64,000 nucleotides of DNA from Anaerolineae bacterium (GTDB lineage Bacteria > Chloroflexota > Anaerolineae > 4572-78 > J111). The DNA is taken from NCBI GenBank assembly GCA_023151115.1, contig JAKLJP010000003.1, positions 62,001 to 126,000 on the forward strand, given 5' to 3'. Positions within the stretch are counted from its first letter, which is position 1. Each line of letters opens with the position of its first letter. Positions 33,297 through 43,696 of the stretch are shown one piece after another. The position numbers and the translations under genes were made by a program. The notes below the pieces were generated by a model. That model ran no database searches and was not told the origin of the DNA. It saw only the letters and a program-made list of their open reading frames with translations.

Positions 33297-33908
33297 ATGA
33301 CGCTTAAGGCAGTTATCTTCGATGTCGGCGGGGTGCTCATTCGCACCCAGAGTCGGGCCGGACGCGAAAAATGGGCCGCCCGCCTGGGGCTGGACCCGTT
33401 GGAATTTGAAACCTTTGTTTTTAGCGGTGAGTCGGGCCGGCAAGCCCAATTGGGAGAAAAAACCAGCGCTGCTCATTGGCGCTGGTTAGGGGATTACTTT
33501 CAATTGGCTGAACCGGAATTGACCGAACTGCGTCGCGATTTTTTTGCCGGCGATGTGCTGGATGAGGCCCTTGTTGCCCACATCCAACGCTTGCGTCAGG
33601 CCGGTTATCGCACCGGCTTATTGAGCAACTTTTGGGATGTCGCCCGCCGCTTGTGGGTTGAGGTTTATCCTTTTATCCACCTCTTTGATGGCGTCGTCAT
33701 TTCCTCCGAAGTCGGCCTGATGAAACCCGACCCTCGCATTTACCACCTGGCAGCAGAGCGTGTGGATGTTGTTCCCGCCGAGGCCCTCTTTATTGACGAT
33801 TTTATCCAAAATATCGAAGGGGCCAGAGCGGTAGGCATGCAGACTATCCATTTTACCAACCCAGAAGTCGCCCAACAGACTTTGACAGAAATGACCGGGG
33901 TAGAGTAA
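33297..33908 (+). CDS. HAD-superfamily hydrolase
   Basis: 203 residues with the four HAD motifs: FDVGGVL at the N-terminus (nucleophile Asp), LLSN at about 106-109, the Lys in GLMKPDPRIY and the acidic pair in FIDDFIQN. The second Asp of motif I is replaced by Gly, as in the YihX-like subgroup of sugar phosphatases; the substrate cannot be told. A short helical cap is present. AGGAG site before the ATG. It is transcribed towards glyA, with a hairpin in between. Confidence 0.88.
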   Translation: MTLKAVIFDVGGVLIRTQSRAGREKWAARLGLDPLEFETFVFSGESGRQAQLGEKTSAAHWRWLGDYFQLAEPELTELRRDFFAGDVLDEALVAHIQRLRQAGYRTGLLSNFWDVARRLWVEVYPFIHLFDGVVISSEVGLMKPDPRIYHLAAERVDVVPAEALFIDDFIQNIEGARAVGMQTIHFTNPEVAQQTLTEMTGVE

Positions 33909-33910
33909 GA

Positions 33911-33975
33911 AATTGGTGAATTGTGAATGAAAGATTACCGTTCACAATTCACAATTGGCTATTTATAATTCACCA
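33911..33975. repeat. Tandem-word hairpin (ATTGTGA type) between convergent genes
   Basis: Arms GTGAATTGTGAA and TTCACAATTCAC are perfect inverses; more copies of the word (AATTGG, AATTCACC) lie outside. It fills the gap between the HAD and glyA stop codons and could end transcription from both sides. Confidence 0.8.
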
Positions 33976-35247
33976 TTAATCCAGTCCGGGCACCGGGAAA
34001 CGGGCGCACAGTTCAGCAGTAACCTGACGCACTTCACTCAACATGGCTTCATCGTGGGCGTGGAAAACGGTATTAAGGATGGCCTGGCCCACAATCTTCA
34101 TTTCGGCCTGGCGGAAGCCGCGTGTGGTAACGGCAGGCGTCCCCAGACGCACCCCGCTGGTCACACGCGGCGGCTGCGGGTCATAGGGGATCAGGTTTTT
34201 GTTGGTGGTGATGCCGGCTTTGTGCAGCACGGTTTCGCCTTCCTGGCCGGTAATGTTAGCCTGGCGCAGGTCTACCATCATCAGGTGATTATCGGTGCCG
34301 CCGGACACCAATCGCAGTCCGCCCTCGACCAGGGTTTGGGCTAAGGTTTGGGCGTTGTCAATAATCGCCTGCTGATACTCCTTGAAGTCCGGCTGTAGCG
34401 CCTCTTGAAAAGCCACGGCCTTGGCCGCGATGATGTGCATCAACGGGCCGCCTTGCATACCCGGAAAGACAGCTTTATCAATGGCTTTGGCGTGTTTTTC
34501 TTTACACAGAATCAATCCGGCGCGGGGGCCACGCAGCGTTTTGTGGGTAGTGGTTGTTACCGCGTCACAATAGGGAACCGGGTCGGGGTGAAGGCCGGCG
34601 GCAATCAGCCCGGCGATGTGGGCCATGTCCATCACCAGGTAAGCGCCGACGCTGTCGGCAATTTCGCGCAGGCGGGCAAAATCGAGCTGGCGGGGATAGG
34701 CGCTGGCGCCGGCCAGGAGCAGTTTAGGCCGGTGCTGTTGGGCCAGTTCGGCAATGGTATCGTAATTGAGGCGTTCAGTTTCGGGGTCAACGCCGTAGTG
34801 AACAAAATTATAGTAATGGCCGGAGAAGTTGATCTTCATGCCATGGGTCAGGTGGCCGCCATGATCCAGCTTAAAGGCCAGAACCGTATCGCCGGGTTTG
34901 AGCAAAGCCAGGTAAACCGCGGCATTGGCCTGGGAGCCGGAGTGAGGCTGCACATTGGCATACTCGGCCCCAAATATCTTCCTGGCCCGCTGTCGGGCCA
35001 ACTCTTCAATAATATCCACACATTCACAGCCGCCATAATAACGCGCGCCAGGGTAGCCTTCGGCGTATTTATTGGTCAACACCGACCCCTGGGCGGCCAG
35101 CACCGCCGCGCTAACATAGTTTTCTGAGGCGATCAGCTCAATCTGATCCCGCTGGCGTTTCCGCTCACAGCGGATGGCCTCCAGTACTTCCGGGTCTACA
35201 TGGGCCAGGATGGCATCGGCGGTGGCAACACTCGAAAGATGGGTCAT
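33976..35247 (-). CDS. glyA: Serine hydroxymethyltransferase
   Basis: 423 residues. PLP enzyme that makes glycine and methylene-tetrahydrofolate from serine. Signatures: [39 protein letters not shown], and the PLP-lysine motif [12 protein letters not shown]. Start at the ATG 35245-35247, with GGAG upstream; a longer frame runs through the tRNA gene and is not real. Full length. Cytoplasmic, one-carbon metabolism. Likely its own transcript, since the tRNA upstream has a terminator. Confidence 0.97.
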   Translation of the reverse strand: MTHLSSVATADAILAHVDPEVLEAIRCERKRQRDQIELIASENYVSAAVLAAQGSVLTNKYAEGYPGARYYGGCECVDIIEELARQRARKIFGAEYANVQPHSGSQANAAVYLALLKPGDTVLAFKLDHGGHLTHGMKINFSGHYYNFVHYGVDPETERLNYDTIAELAQQHRPKLLLAGASAYPRQLDFARLREIADSVGAYLVMDMAHIAGLIAAGLHPDPVPYCDAVTTTTHKTLRGPRAGLILCKEKHAKAIDKAVFPGMQGGPLMHIIAAKAVAFQEALQPDFKEYQQAIIDNAQTLAQTLVEGGLRLVSGGTDNHLMMVDLRQANITGQEGETVLHKAGITTNKNLIPYDPQPPRVTSGVRLGTPAVTTRGFRQAEMKIVGQAILNTVFHAHDEAMLSEVRQVTAELCARFPVPGLD

Positions 35248-35357
35248 AACTGAAAGCTCCTTCGTTTGGGTAAAATAAAATAGAGGGTCAGGCGTCGAGG
35301 GCAAGATTGACCGGGCCCTGGCTCCTAACCCTCTGATTACGGCTTGATGAATTGGGA

Positions 35358-35384
35358 TAAAAAAAGCCTGGACAGGGCCAGACT
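35358..35384 (-). terminator. Intrinsic terminator after tRNA-Val
   Basis: On the minus strand AGTCTGG, 6-base loop, CCAGGCT, then TTTTTT. It sits 8 bases after the tRNA. Confidence 0.8.
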
Positions 35385-35391
35385 CTCTAAG

Positions 35392-35465
35392 TGGGCGATA
35401 CAAGACTTGAACTTGTGACCTCATGCATGTCAAGCATGCGCTCTAACCAACTGAGCTAATCGCCC
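35392..35465 (-). tRNA. tRNA-Val (anticodon GAC)
   Basis: 74 bases. Acceptor stem GGGCGAT/ATCGCCC, D arm GCTC...GAGC, anticodon stem CATGC/GCATG around TTGACAT giving GAC, T arm ACAAG TTCAAGT CTTGT, discriminator A. The CCA end is not encoded. A promoter and a terminator frame it, so it is a single-gene unit. Confidence 0.95.
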
Positions 35466-35478
35466 GTGACAGATAACG

Positions 35479-35506
35479 ATTATACCATTGGTTTTTAAAA
35501 GTGCAA
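35479..35506 (-). promoter_or_regulatory. Promoter of tRNA-Val
   Basis: On the minus strand: TTGCAC, 16 bases, TATAAT, ending about 14 bases before the mature 5' end. Confidence 0.7.
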
Positions 35507-35611
35507 ATTTTGGCTGTTCCTGGTTTTATTAGTGCTTAAGGGGGATTGGTGGGAACGCCGGCCTCAGTTATAATGAGCGGAAGACATATCGCATGGGAGG
35601 CGAGTGAGACT

Positions 35612-36028
35612 ATGTCAAAAGCAATTCCCTTTGCCACCGATGCTTGGGTGAAGCGTCTGGGCGAGGAATGTAATAAGAGCCGGGCCTATCGCGAGGCGGC
35701 CAAAAACTGGGAGGGTGATTTATACGTCATTGTCGAACCCGAAGGCCGGCTGCAAGAAACGGTGCATATGTACCTGGACTTGTATCACGGCCAATGCCGC
35801 CAGGCGTTTGTGCCGGCCGACCCTACCACCCTCAACCCTGAGTTTTGCATCAGCGGGCCGGTGAGCGCCTGGAAAGCTATTGCTGAAAAAAAGCTGGACC
35901 CCATGAAGGCCCTCTTCACCCGCCGGATTACCTTAAAAGGCAATATGGCTAAAGTGCTCAAGAATGTAAAAGCAGCCAACGAACTGGTCAACTGCACCAC
36001 CGGGTTCGAAACCGAATTTCCCCTTTAA
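35612..36028 (+). CDS. SCP2 sterol-carrier-like lipid-binding protein
   Basis: 138 residues. The middle shows the SCP2 fold pattern: GDLYVIVEPEG, a WKAIAEKKLDPMKALF helix and ITLKGNMAKVLKN near the end. Such proteins bind acyl chains or hydrophobic ligands and often sit beside acyl-CoA metabolism genes, but no such neighbour is here. The ATG at 35612 follows GGGAGG; the open frame upstream is longer but lacks a site. It runs convergent to the hybrid kinase. Confidence 0.85.
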   Translation: MSKAIPFATDAWVKRLGEECNKSRAYREAAKNWEGDLYVIVEPEGRLQETVHMYLDLYHGQCRQAFVPADPTTLNPEFCISGPVSAWKAIAEKKLDPMKALFTRRITLKGNMAKVLKNVKAANELVNCTTGFETEFPL

Positions 36029-36054
36029 ATAACCAGCCGCGCCACAACCTGGTT

Positions 36055-38868
36055 TCATTTATTTGCATCCAATATCTGGCGCACTCGCTGGGCCAAAATT
36101 ATAGGGCTAAACGGTTTTTGCAAAAAGTTCACTTTATCTTGATTAAGCCCGGTCCGATCAAGGGTGTTATCGGTATAACCGGACATAAATAGAATTTTTA
36201 GATCAGGATAAACCTGGCTAAGCTCCTCTGCCAGGAGCCGGCCGTTGAGATAAGGCATGATCAGATCGGTCAAGAGCAGTTGAATAGGACCAGGATAAGC
36301 GGCTGCCACCTGCAAGGCTTCCTCGCCGTCGGCGGCAACCAAAACGGTATAGCCCTGGGTCTCCAATGTTTCTTGAGCCAACGCGCGCACGGCTTCGCCA
36401 TCTTCGACCACCAGGATCGTTTCATGGCCTGTAGGCGCCTCTCTATCAGCCTCGGAACGATCTTTTTGCGCCGCAGCTTCCCCGGCGCGCGGTAAATAAA
36501 TTTTGAAGGTCGTGCCCTGCCTCTCTTCGCTGTAGACCCAAATGGCGCCGCCGCTCTGCTCGACAATGCCGTAAACCGTAGCTAACCCCAACCCGGTGCC
36601 TTGACCTGCGCCTTTGGTGGTGAAAAAAGGCTCAAAGATATGGGCCTTGACTGCCTCACTCATGCCGGTCCCGGTGTCGCTGACGGCCAACAGCACATAT
36701 TCGCCCGGTTGGGCGTTGAGATGGGTCGCCGTATAGTCACCATCCAAAATAACATTAGCCGTCTCGATCGTCAATTGGCCGCCATGGGGCATGGCGTCGC
36801 GGGCGTTGACGGCCAGGTTGACAATGACCTGCTCAATTTGGGTCGGATCGGCCTTGATGGACCACAAATCAGAGGCCAGATGCAGCTCCATCCGAATGTC
36901 CTCCCCAATGATGCGGCCCAGCATCTTGTTCAGTTCGGTGATGATCCCGTTAAGGTTCAACACTTCGGGATTGATAACTTGCTGGTGGCTAAAGACAAGT
37001 AACTGGCGGATCAGGGCGGCGGCGCGCTGACCAGAGCGCAGAATCATGTCTACCATTTCCTTGCGCGAGTCGTCAAGCGAATAACGCACCTGCAAGAGTT
37101 CGGCAAAGCCGTTAATCGCCGTCAGCAGGTTGTTGAAGTCGTGAGCAATACCCCCGGTCAGCCGGCCAATGGCTTCCATCTTTTGGGCCTGGTGATACTG
37201 CTGCTCCAGTTGCAGTTCGCGGGTGATATCTCGTTTGACCGCCACAAAATTGATGAGTTGTCCAGCTTCATCCTTAATTGGGCTGATGGTTGCCTCTTCG
37301 GTGTAGAGAGCGCCATCCTTCTTTTTGTTGACGAAACGACCTTGCCAAATCCGGCCGGCCCGAAGAGTAGCCCACAATTCCTGATAAAAAGCCGCGTTCT
37401 GTTTACCGCTTTTGAGCAAGCGGGGATACTGGCCGATGACTTCAGCGCGGCTGTAACCGCTGACTTTCTCAAAAGCTGGATTGACATAAATAATCTTGCC
37501 GTCAACTTCGGTGATAACGACCACCTCGGCCGCCTGCTCGATGGCCGCATTGAGGCGGTGGTGAAGTTGGGTCAGGCGACTGCGAGCCAACGCACCGGCC
37601 ACCTGGTCGGCCACGCTCCAGGCCAGGTTAATCTCCGCCGGCGAGAAATGGCGCGGCTGATAATCGCTTAAGTTTAAACCCCCCATCACTTTCCCATCCA
37701 CCATGAGCGGCAGGGCCAGCAGCGAGCCGACCCGGTGTTGCTGTAACAGGGCCTGATGCCGGACCAGGCGGGGGTCGCGCTGCGCGTCATCTGCCGCCAG
37801 CGGCCCCGCATGGCTGAGGAGATAAGTTAAGGCCGGATCATCCTTCACCGCAAAGCGCCGGCTCAAGTCGCTGGGCCACCCCTGGGGCAGCCACTCGGCC
37901 ACGGCCACCGCTTCCGTTTTTTCCTCATCAAGCAACAGCGCTATCGCCTGAGGCGCCTCAAAGAACAGAGCCAGTTCACGGCAGGCGGTTTCGAGCATAG
38001 ACTCTGGCTCCATTCCGCCGGCTGAAGCGGCAATGATCTGGTTGAGCAAGGTCAGTTCGCGATTGCGGCGGCGCGTTTCCTGCTCAGCCTGGACTCGCCC
38101 GGTAATTTCTTCATGAGCCACCACAACGCTGCCCCGGCCATCCCGCAGGGGCGTAACCCGCATCATAAACCAGCGCTGCTCGCTGGGTGAATGACAGGGA
38201 TATTCCAGGCTGAATTGCTCCTGCAAATTGGCTGACACGGCCTGAATACCGGCCACGACCGCCTGGGTCATGGCCGCCTCCTCGCCCACCACTCGCCGGC
38301 AAACCTCCAGATAATTTGTCCCCACGCCGGTCTGGTGGTGAGTCGGATCGCCATTTTCAGCGGCAAACTGTTCCCAGGCCTGGTTGACAGCCATAATCGT
38401 ACCGGCCTGATTGAGGACAGCGATGTGGGCCTTGAGCGAACCAAGAATAGCCCGCGTGAAGGCTTCGCTTCGCTGGCGCTCGATGGCGTAGACAATGGCG
38501 CACGGCAAGGTATATTTATTGACGTAACCCTTGACCAGGTAATCCTGTGCGCCGGCCTTGACCACTTCCAAAGCCATAGACGCATCGTTCAGGCCGCTCA
38601 TGACCAGTACGGGCAGCGCCGGGGTGGCCTCCAGGGTACGATAGATCGTGTCAAGCCCCTGACTATCGGGCAAGGACAAATCCAAGAGGATAACCTCAAA
38701 GTTCTGGGTGGTTAAGACCGTCAAAGCCTGGCTCAGTTGTTCGACATGGGTCAAGCTAAAAGTGTGGTCCGCTCCATTCATACTGGCTTCGGCCAGTAAG
38801 GTTTTTACCAGCCAAACGTCGCCGGGGTTGTCTTCAACCAATAACACATTAATTATTTTTTGGTCCAT
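36055..38868 (-). CDS. Hybrid histidine kinase: REC-PAS-GAF-PAS-HisKA-HATPase-REC
   Basis: 937 residues, no membrane segment. N-terminal receiver (about 7-125; LLVEDNPGD, ILLDLSLPDSQG), PAS (about 135-265), GAF (about 275-440), a second PAS (about 445-565), HisKA with GIAHDFNNLLTAI, HATPase with DTGTGMSEAVK and GTGLGLATVYG, and a C-terminal receiver (LLTDLIMPYLNG). It can receive a phosphate at the N-terminus, sense at least two signals, and act on its own receiver; no output domain follows, so it feeds another protein. ATG at 38866-38868 with a GAGG site. It follows the 1564-residue kinase by 73 bases. Confidence 0.92.
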   Translation of the reverse strand: MDQKIINVLLVEDNPGDVWLVKTLLAEASMNGADHTFSLTHVEQLSQALTVLTTQNFEVILLDLSLPDSQGLDTIYRTLEATPALPVLVMSGLNDASMALEVVKAGAQDYLVKGYVNKYTLPCAIVYAIERQRSEAFTRAILGSLKAHIAVLNQAGTIMAVNQAWEQFAAENGDPTHHQTGVGTNYLEVCRRVVGEEAAMTQAVVAGIQAVSANLQEQFSLEYPCHSPSEQRWFMMRVTPLRDGRGSVVVAHEEITGRVQAEQETRRRNRELTLLNQIIAASAGGMEPESMLETACRELALFFEAPQAIALLLDEEKTEAVAVAEWLPQGWPSDLSRRFAVKDDPALTYLLSHAGPLAADDAQRDPRLVRHQALLQQHRVGSLLALPLMVDGKVMGGLNLSDYQPRHFSPAEINLAWSVADQVAGALARSRLTQLHHRLNAAIEQAAEVVVITEVDGKIIYVNPAFEKVSGYSRAEVIGQYPRLLKSGKQNAAFYQELWATLRAGRIWQGRFVNKKKDGALYTEEATISPIKDEAGQLINFVAVKRDITRELQLEQQYHQAQKMEAIGRLTGGIAHDFNNLLTAINGFAELLQVRYSLDDSRKEMVDMILRSGQRAAALIRQLLVFSHQQVINPEVLNLNGIITELNKMLGRIIGEDIRMELHLASDLWSIKADPTQIEQVIVNLAVNARDAMPHGGQLTIETANVILDGDYTATHLNAQPGEYVLLAVSDTGTGMSEAVKAHIFEPFFTTKGAGQGTGLGLATVYGIVEQSGGAIWVYSEERQGTTFKIYLPRAGEAAAQKDRSEADREAPTGHETILVVEDGEAVRALAQETLETQGYTVLVAADGEEALQVAAAYPGPIQLLLTDLIMPYLNGRLLAEELSQVYPDLKILFMSGYTDNTLDRTGLNQDKVNFLQKPFSPIILAQRVRQILDANK

Positions 38869-38941
38869 TTTTTCCTCGTTCGGGTTGAACTCCGCCAAGA
38901 CGGCAAAGGCCAAGTTTGGGTGTATCGGTCATATTTCCAGG

Positions 38942-41900
38942 TCAGGGTAGGGGTTTCAGACTGTAACAATTAGTTCTTTCTATTTCCAGGGCTAACTTTA
39001 CCCGCTCAAATTCGGCTTCAAGCTCGATCAACTTGGCGGTTGTTCCCTCTAATTGGCCGCTCCTACCCATACTTTCTAACTCCTCGCATAACCTTACAAA
39101 ATGCATCGCGCCCAGGTAAGCGCTGCCCGGCTTGAGGGTATGGGCGGTGCGGTACAGAGTGGGCGCATCGCCCTGTTGGACGGCAGTCTGAATTTGGGCC
39201 AATAGAGGAACCGCCGACTCAAAATAGATGCCAATCAGTTCCACCATCATCTGCGGAGCCTGCTCGCCCAGCAGTTGCTGCAAATCGGCCAACACCTGAG
39301 GGTCAAGCGCCGGAGCAGCCTCATTGGGTTCAGGTTTTGCGCCATTCCCGTTTAGCTGGCTTAAATTTTGTACTTCATTGGGAAGCGCGGTTAGCTCACC
39401 TGGCTTCCCTGCCGGTTGGCAGCGCCGCAGCGCCTCGGCTAAGGCCTCTGGGCGGACCGGCTTACTGATATAATCATGCATGCCGGTATCGAGGCAGCGT
39501 TCTCGGTCTCCTTGCAAGGCATTGGCCGTCATGGCGATGATCCAAGGGCGCTGGCCGGCCGGCCATTGCGCCTGAATGTGGGCGGTGGCTTCCAGGCCAT
39601 CCATTTCAGGCATTTGCAGATCCATCAGCACCACATCATAGGGCTGGCGCTGCAACGCCTGCAACACTTCCAAACCGTTGGCAGCCACATCGGCCCGGTA
39701 GCCCAGCCGTTCTAACATGCGCAAGGCGACTTTTTGATTGACGACATTATCTTCGGCCAATAGAATACGGAGCGGATGATCTTGGCCTAACCCAGTTTCC
39801 AGGGCTGCCGGCTGGGTCCCGTTGGTCGCCTTTTTGACCGGCTGATCCTGAAAAACGCCCAGCAGGGTATTGTATAACTGCCAGGGTTTGACCGGCTTGG
39901 TCAGAAAAGCCGCAAATTCCACCGGGGCCGCCGGCTCATTTCGCTCGCGGTAGCCCAGCGAGGTCAGCATCACCAAAGGCATTTTCGATTTTTGATTTTC
40001 GATTTTCGATTGAATCTCCCCCCTTCTCCCCCGCTCCCCCGCTCCTCTGCCTTCTTCGAGGCGGCGGATTTCAGCGGCCAGAGTCAAGCCGTCCATTTCC
40101 GGCATTTGCATATCCAAAATAGCCAGGTCAAAGGAGTCGCCTCGGCCCAGCCAGGCCAGGGCTTCCGCCCCAGAGGAGGCGGCGTAAGGGAGCATACTCC
40201 AGGCCTGGGTTTGGCGGGTCAAGATCAGGCGGTTGGTGGCGTTGTCGTCCACAATCAGCACCTTTTTGCCGCTTAATTCGGGCTGCTGGCCGGCCAGATA
40301 CACCCGCGGTGGGTTGGGGGCGGCTGCGGCGGTAATCGTAAAGTGGAAGGTCGAGCCTTCGCCCGGAATACCCGCGCTTTCAACCCACATCCGGCCGCCC
40401 ATTATTTCGCTCAGGCGTTGGCTGATGGTCAGCCCCAGGCCGGTGCCGCCGTATTTGCGCGTGGTCGAAGCATCCACCTGGCTAAAGGAGCGAAAGAGCC
40501 GGTCCATGCGCTCGGCGGGAATGCCCAGGCCGGTATCGCGCACGGAAAAATGAAGGATGAAGGATGAAGGATGAAGGATGAGAGATGAGCTACTTTCATC
40601 CTTCATCCTTCTGCCTTCCGCCTTTACTTCCACCACCACCTCGCCCCGCTCGGTGAATTTGACGGCGTTGTTGAGCAGATTGACCAGGATTTGGCGCAGG
40701 CGGGTCACATCGCTGATTATGCCGGAGGGGGTTGAGTCTTCAATCATATAAGCCAGTTCCAGTTTCTTTTCAGCCGCTTTAACGGCCACCAAGTCGAGCG
40801 CCTCCTCGATACATTGGCGCAACTCAAAGGGCTGCTGTTCCAGTTCCAGCTTGCCGGCTTCGATCTTGGAGAAGTCAAGAATATCGTTGATAATCGTCAG
40901 CAGGGTATCGCCGCCGGTGCGAATGGTTTCGGCAAAATCGGCTTGCTCCGCCGACAGCGGTGTATCCAACAGCAAGCTGGTCATGCCGATAATGGCGTTG
41001 AGCGGGGTACGGACCTCGTGGCTCATGTTGGCCAAAAATTCGGATTTGACCCGTGTGGCCGCCTCAGCCGCGTCTCTGGCTTGTTGTAGTTCCTCTTGTG
41101 TCCGCTTGAGGCTGGTAATATCGTGAATATAACCGAGGATGCCTTGCACCTTGCCCGCCTGATCCCGATACGGAATTTTGACAATAGTTTGCACCCGTCG
41201 CTTTCCGGCCACAACCAATGTTTCCTCGGCGATAACTTTAACCTCATTGGTCTCGATCACCTCATCGTCGCTGGGCCAGAAACCCACGATCCCTTTGTCC
41301 GGGTTGCCCTTGACAATCTCTTCAGGAAAGCCCAGTTCCAAATCAGTCTTGCCTATAAAATCTTCAACCCTTAAGTTCATGGCCCTGGCATGACTCTCAT
41401 TAACTAAGCGATAACGGTGGTTCAGGTCTTGCAGATAGATCCAGTCGGGGGTGGCATTAATAATGGTGTGTAACAAATTGCGTTCTTCTGCCACAAGCAT
41501 TTCCATTCGTTTGCGTTCGGTAATATTTTCATGGGCAATCACCACCCGGATAGGGTCTGATCCCTTGAAACGAGTCACTTTACCCATAAACCAGCGTTGT
41601 TCGTGGGGCGAATGGCAGGGGTACTCAAGGGAAAATTCATCTTGTTCGATCCGCATAACTGCCCGAAGACCGGCAGCGAATAGCGACGCTTCAGCCGTAT
41701 CTTCGCCTTGAGCCAGATCGCATACAGCCAGATAGTTGGCCCCTTCGGCCACATTTTGGGTTACAGGGGGGTTATTGCCGGCAAAGGTTCGCCAGGCTTG
41801 ATTCACGGTGATGATGGTTCCTGTCTCATCCAACACACAAATATGAGCCGAAAGCGCATCCAGGGTAGATTGAACAAAGCTTTGCAACTCCTGTAGGGCC

Positions 41901-43636
41901 GCTTCGGACTGTTTACGCTCGGTAATATCACGGAGGATGCACAGCACTTCTTCCAACCCGCTGCTGACCAGGCGGGCTTCGTAATATCTGGTTTCGGTAG
42001 GCGAGTCTATAGCATACTCAAAGCTCTGTAGCTCGCCGGTTTGGTAAAGCTGATCCAGGTGGGCCACAATTTGTTCAGCCACATGCGGCGGGAGAGATGC
42101 GGTTAACTTGGGCGCCGGCAGCACAGCTTGCTCACCCAGGGTGTGAAAAGAAATGTAGTCGCCGGCCGGGTTCGTCCAAAACATAAAGTCCGGAATAGCG
42201 TCGAGGACCGCGCGGAGCGTGGTCTCGCTCTGCCGCAGCGATTCCTCGGCCCGCTTACGTTCGGTGATATCTTCTTTGACGGCCAGGAAATGGGTAATGA
42301 CGCCCTGAGCATCTTTGATGGGCGAAATGGCGGCGGCTTCCCAATAAAGCTGGCCGTTCTTTTTCTTGTTGTGAAACTCGCCGCGCCATTCTTTGCCGGC
42401 GGTAACGGTTTCCCAGAGACATTTATACGCTTCAAGAGATGTATGGCCGGATTTCAAGATGCGGGTGTGCTGGCCCAACGCCTCAGCTAAGGTATAGCCG
42501 GTCGTCTCGGTGAAGCGGGGGTTGGCATACTCGATGCGGCCCTGGGTATCAGTGATAACAATGGTGCTGGCGCTTTGCTCCACCGCCTGCGACAGCTTAC
42601 GCAATTGCGCCTCAATCCGCTTCTGCTCGGTAATGTCCTCGGTCATACCCACCACAAATAGAGGCCGGCCTTGATCATCTCGCACCAGTGAAGCCTGGGT
42701 CCGTCCCCAGATGATCTGTCCATCCTTACGGGCGTAAGGTTTCTCGATTTGGTAAGTGGAACGCTCATCATTAACCAGTTCCCGAAACAGGCTGGCTGTT
42801 TCTTCAAGATTACCCCCTTGAACCAATTGAGTCACCGTCATCTGCTGCAATTCTGGGCCGCTGTAGCCTAATATGCGCTGGAGGGCCGGATTGCTGTCGA
42901 AAATAGCCCCTTGCAAATCTGTCAGGCCGATGCCGATAGGCGCTTCTTCAAACATAGCCCGAAAAAGGGCTTCGCTCTGTTGCAGGGCGTGCTCGGTTCG
43001 TTTCCGCCGGGCGATATCCCAATAAATCATCACCACCGCCCCCATCACCACAAGAGAGGCCAGCACCCCGCTGCCGAGAATCACTCCCAGGGCAAATTGT
43101 CCCCTGACCTCCTCCTCGCGCACCGACTGCTGCAAGGCGGTTTGCTGTTCTGCTTGCATTTGCCCAATCTGCCGGCGAATCTGAACCATAACCCGCCGGC
43201 CTTGATCGGTCAAGACCTCCTGGCGGGCCGCTGCAAAGCCCTGGTTGGCCCGGATGTAAACCATGGCGCCGGTCAGGTCAAGCCGCCGCAGGATCAAAGC
43301 CTTCAATCCGTTCAACTGCTGCCGCCGGTCAGGGTCATCACCAACCCACTGTTCCAACTCGTTAACCTCCTGGTCAATTTGGCGCGCGGCCAGATTGTAG
43401 GGTTCCAGGTAACGCTCGTCGCCGGAAATCACATAGCCCCGCGCTCCGGTCTCGACATCCTTCAAGTGCGACAGCAGCGTTTCAAGTTTGAGTAAGGCCG
43501 AATAGGTGTCTTCGGTGTATTTATCTGCGGCAATGAGGTGGGTAATGCTGCGGTAGGAAGTTGCGCCGACGATACTCAAAATGAACAGGGCCACCCCAAA
43601 GCCTAATAGAATTTTTCTTTCCAGCGATAATTTCAT
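38942..43636 (-). CDS. Giant membrane hybrid histidine kinase: CHASE3-PAS x5-HisKA-HATPase-REC-REC-HPt
   Basis: 1564 residues. Two membrane helices (about 8-28 and 180-205) bracket a CHASE3-like sensor; five PAS domains follow (about 216-860); HisKA with [13 protein letters not shown], HATPase with DTGLGIP and [12 protein letters not shown], two receivers ([13 protein letters not shown] and [13 protein letters not shown]), and a C-terminal HPt domain with [13 protein letters not shown], which deviates from the usual HTLKGSS. Two in-frame repeat insertions are visible: residues about 1004-1030 in HATPase and about 1194-1218 in the first receiver (see 40546-40626 and 39981-40056). It is a full phosphorelay in one chain, like BarA/ArcB types. 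Confidence 0.92.
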   Translation of the reverse strand: MKLSLERKILLGFGVALFILSIVGATSYRSITHLIAADKYTEDTYSALLKLETLLSHLKDVETGARGYVISGDERYLEPYNLAARQIDQEVNELEQWVGDDPDRRQQLNGLKALILRRLDLTGAMVYIRANQGFAAARQEVLTDQGRRVMVQIRRQIGQMQAEQQTALQQSVREEEVRGQFALGVILGSGVLASLVVMGAVVMIYWDIARRKRTEHALQQSEALFRAMFEEAPIGIGLTDLQGAIFDSNPALQRILGYSGPELQQMTVTQLVQGGNLEETASLFRELVNDERSTYQIEKPYARKDGQIIWGRTQASLVRDDQGRPLFVVGMTEDITEQKRIEAQLRKLSQAVEQSASTIVITDTQGRIEYANPRFTETTGYTLAEALGQHTRILKSGHTSLEAYKCLWETVTAGKEWRGEFHNKKKNGQLYWEAAAISPIKDAQGVITHFLAVKEDITERKRAEESLRQSETTLRAVLDAIPDFMFWTNPAGDYISFHTLGEQAVLPAPKLTASLPPHVAEQIVAHLDQLYQTGELQSFEYAIDSPTETRYYEARLVSSGLEEVLCILRDITERKQSEAALQELQSFVQSTLDALSAHICVLDETGTIITVNQAWRTFAGNNPPVTQNVAEGANYLAVCDLAQGEDTAEASLFAAGLRAVMRIEQDEFSLEYPCHSPHEQRWFMGKVTRFKGSDPIRVVIAHENITERKRMEMLVAEERNLLHTIINATPDWIYLQDLNHRYRLVNESHARAMNLRVEDFIGKTDLELGFPEEIVKGNPDKGIVGFWPSDDEVIETNEVKVIAEETLVVAGKRRVQTIVKIPYRDQAGKVQGILGYIHDITSLKRTQEELQQARDAAEAATRVKSEFLANMSHEVRTPLNAIIGMTSLLLDTPLSAEQADFAETIRTGGDTLLTIINDILDFSKIEAGKLELEQQPFELRQCIEEALDLVAVKAAEKKLELAYMIEDSTPSGIISDVTRLRQILVNLLNNAVKFTERGEVVVEVKAEGRRMKDESSSSLILHPSSFILHFSVRDTGLGIPAERMDRLFRSFSQVDASTTRKYGGTGLGLTISQRLSEIMGGRMWVESAGIPGEGSTFHFTITAAAAPNPPRVYLAGQQPELSGKKVLIVDDNATNRLILTRQTQAWSMLPYAASSGAEALAWLGRGDSFDLAILDMQMPEMDGLTLAAEIRRLEEGRGAGERGRRGEIQSKIENQKSKMPLVMLTSLGYRERNEPAAPVEFAAFLTKPVKPWQLYNTLLGVFQDQPVKKATNGTQPAALETGLGQDHPLRILLAEDNVVNQKVALRMLERLGYRADVAANGLEVLQALQRQPYDVVLMDLQMPEMDGLEATAHIQAQWPAGQRPWIIAMTANALQGDRERCLDTGMHDYISKPVRPEALAEALRRCQPAGKPGELTALPNEVQNLSQLNGNGAKPEPNEAAPALDPQVLADLQQLLGEQAPQMMVELIGIYFESAVPLLAQIQTAVQQGDAPTLYRTAHTLKPGSAYLGAMHFVRLCEELESMGRSGQLEGTTAKLIELEAEFERVKLALEIERTNCYSLKPLP
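39981..40056. repeat. In-frame tandem-word insertion in a receiver domain
   Basis: Plus strand: TCGATTTTTGATTTTCGATT repeats followed by a C-rich run of CCCCCGCTC words. On the coding strand it gives the low-complexity stretch [20 protein letters not shown], between EIRR and MPLVMLTS, in a loop of the receiver. Confidence 0.75.
40546..40626. repeat. In-frame tandem-word hairpin insertion in the ATPase domain
   Basis: Plus strand: four copies of the word GAAGGAT, then CATCCTTC copies in inverse orientation. It is translated in frame ([20 protein letters not shown] and following) and sits between the strand VVVEVK and [10 protein letters not shown] of the ATPase. Confidence 0.85.
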
Positions 43637-43696
43637 GATACTCCTCGTTGTTGTTGTAAGTAGGAACGCATTTTGAACACATCCATCAACAGGCGT

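Noticed and set aside
35248..35433. 62-residue N-terminal extension of glyA
   Set aside because: It reads through the tRNA-Val gene and its terminator, and has no ribosome site; the family start is at 35247.
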